Of a stretch of DNA of 64,000 bases, positions 63,486 to 64,000 are shown one piece after another; within the stretch, counting starts at the first letter, position 1; each line of letters opens with the position of its first letter. The translations under genes and the position numbers were made by a program. Under the pieces are notes generated by a model. That model had not been told where the DNA came from and did not search any database. It was given only the letters and a program-made list of their open reading frames with translations. Location of the stretch: the NCBI RefSeq assembly GCF_004366735.1, contig NZ_SOQX01000002.1:558001-622000 (forward strand). The letters run 5' to 3'. This stretch comes from Thiohalophilus thiocyanatoxydans. GTDB lineage: Bacteria > Pseudomonadota > Gammaproteobacteria > UBA6429 > Thiohalophilaceae.

Positions 63486-64000
63486 TTATTTTGTTGGAGT
63501 TTGGGGTAAAGCCGCACCTTCGATCAGATCCGGCATATGCAGTGTACGGGTCGGGAAGGCAACCTCGGCACCATGATGAGCAATGATGTCACTAATCTTG
63601 AACAGCACATCCTGTTTGACTTCGTGAAACTCGATCCATTTAACCGTCTTGGTAAACGTATAAATAAAGAACTCGAGCGATGAATCGCCGAAAGTGTTGA
63701 AGTTGACAATCAGGGTCTGCTCCTGGTCGATCTCCGGATGAGACTGCAGCATGGCCTTGACGTCATCAATAATTTTCGGCAATACAGCCATATCCGAGTA
63801 GCGTAAGCCGATGGTCTCGAAAATCCGTCGATTGAACATGCGTGAAGGATTTTCCACCACAACGGTGGAGAACAGCGCATTGGGTACATAAATCGGCCGT
63901 TTGTCAAAGGTGCGGATAACCGTCAGTCGCCAGCCAATCTTCTCGACATTCCCCTCAATATTCCGATCCGGAGAGCGTACCCAGTCCCCGATAGCAAAGG
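63486..64000 (-). CDS. MscS-family mechanosensitive channel, partial
   Basis: The gene runs off the window edge; only the C-terminal cytoplasmic part is seen (about 171 codons). Its start, and the transmembrane helices, lie beyond 64000. Motifs: GDWVRSPDRN, EGNVEKIGWRLTVIRTFD, RPIYVPNALFSTVVVENPSR and then the MscS-beta domain. The order resembles the YbdG/YnaI-type MscS family. It is upstream of hpt by 2 bp. Confidence 0.85.
   Translation of the reverse strand, partial: FAIGDWVRSPDRNIEGNVEKIGWRLTVIRTFDKRPIYVPNALFSTVVVENPSRMFNRRIFETIGLRYSDMAVLPKIIDDVKAMLQSHPEIDQEQTLIVNFNTFGDSSLEFFIYTFTKTVKWIEFHEVKQDVLFKISDIIAHHGAEVAFPTRTLHMPDLIEGAALPQTPTK

Overview
The window is a stretch of chromosome from a gammaproteobacterium that is neither an enteric nor a typical Pseudomonas. 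The support is lineage-typical gene order: exbB-exbD-msbA-lpxK-ycaR beside comEC, lolC-lolD, rne beside rluC, aguA/aguB, and mfd...csiV...S-methylthioinosine phosphorylase. Protein style (RNase E, YceF-type Maf, SirB2, TIGR04219-like barrel) fits too. Most of the window is GC-rich. Two parts are visibly more AT-rich: 2.7-10.9 kb and 57.4-59.6 kb. No rRNA, tRNA, CRISPR array, complete insertion sequence or integrase gene was seen.

Layout. 0.1-2.7 kb: yceF-type Maf, a frameshifted secreted-protein gene, and a NemR-like TetR regulator next to a truncated hemoglobin, both behind the same palindromic operator. 2.7-10.6 kb: a lipoprotein, a glycosyltransferase/DUF218 fusion, then a tightly overlapping minus-strand operon (ACP, dehydratase, acyltransferase, LolA-like, MMPL exporter, second dehydratase, ketoreductase) with a promoter and a small XRE regulator. 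This is one half of an aryl-polyene pathway. 10.9-39.4 kb: mostly housekeeping genes (SppA, Gph-like, RluC, RNase E, MgtC family, phasin/histone-like protein, TatD, TcdA, B12 radical SAM, GreB, ABC exporter, COG0523 GTPase, LMW phosphatase, AmrS, LpxK/MsbA operon, ComEC, LolCD, SfsA). 39.5-49.6 kb: aguA and aguB, normally adjacent, are separated by the other half of the aryl-polyene pathway: flavin-dependent halogenase, chain-length factor, ketosynthase, aryl-ACP ligase, COG4648 membrane protein, a small unknown ORF and a XanB2-like chorismatase. 49.8-55.5 kb: retropepsin-like protease, barrel protein, DsrE-like protein, Mfd. 55.5-60.1 kb: an accessory block between mfd and csiV with an EAL protein, a second copy of the mfd 3' end, an OLD-family nuclease and repeats. 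60.1-64 kb: SirB2, deformylase, CsiV, thioinosine phosphorylase, hypoxanthine phosphoribosyltransferase and a partial MscS channel.

The two pathway halves complement each other. Locus 1 has the carrier protein, ketoreductase, dehydratases and export/lipid-attachment proteins but no ketosynthase. Locus 2 has the ketosynthase pair, the starter ligase and the starter source but no carrier protein, reductase or dehydratase. Together they predict a membrane-anchored, hydroxybenzoate-primed and possibly halogenated polyene related to xanthomonadin.

The intergenic DNA is rich in dispersed palindromic repeats of at least three families and in arrays of unrelated 7-bp units.
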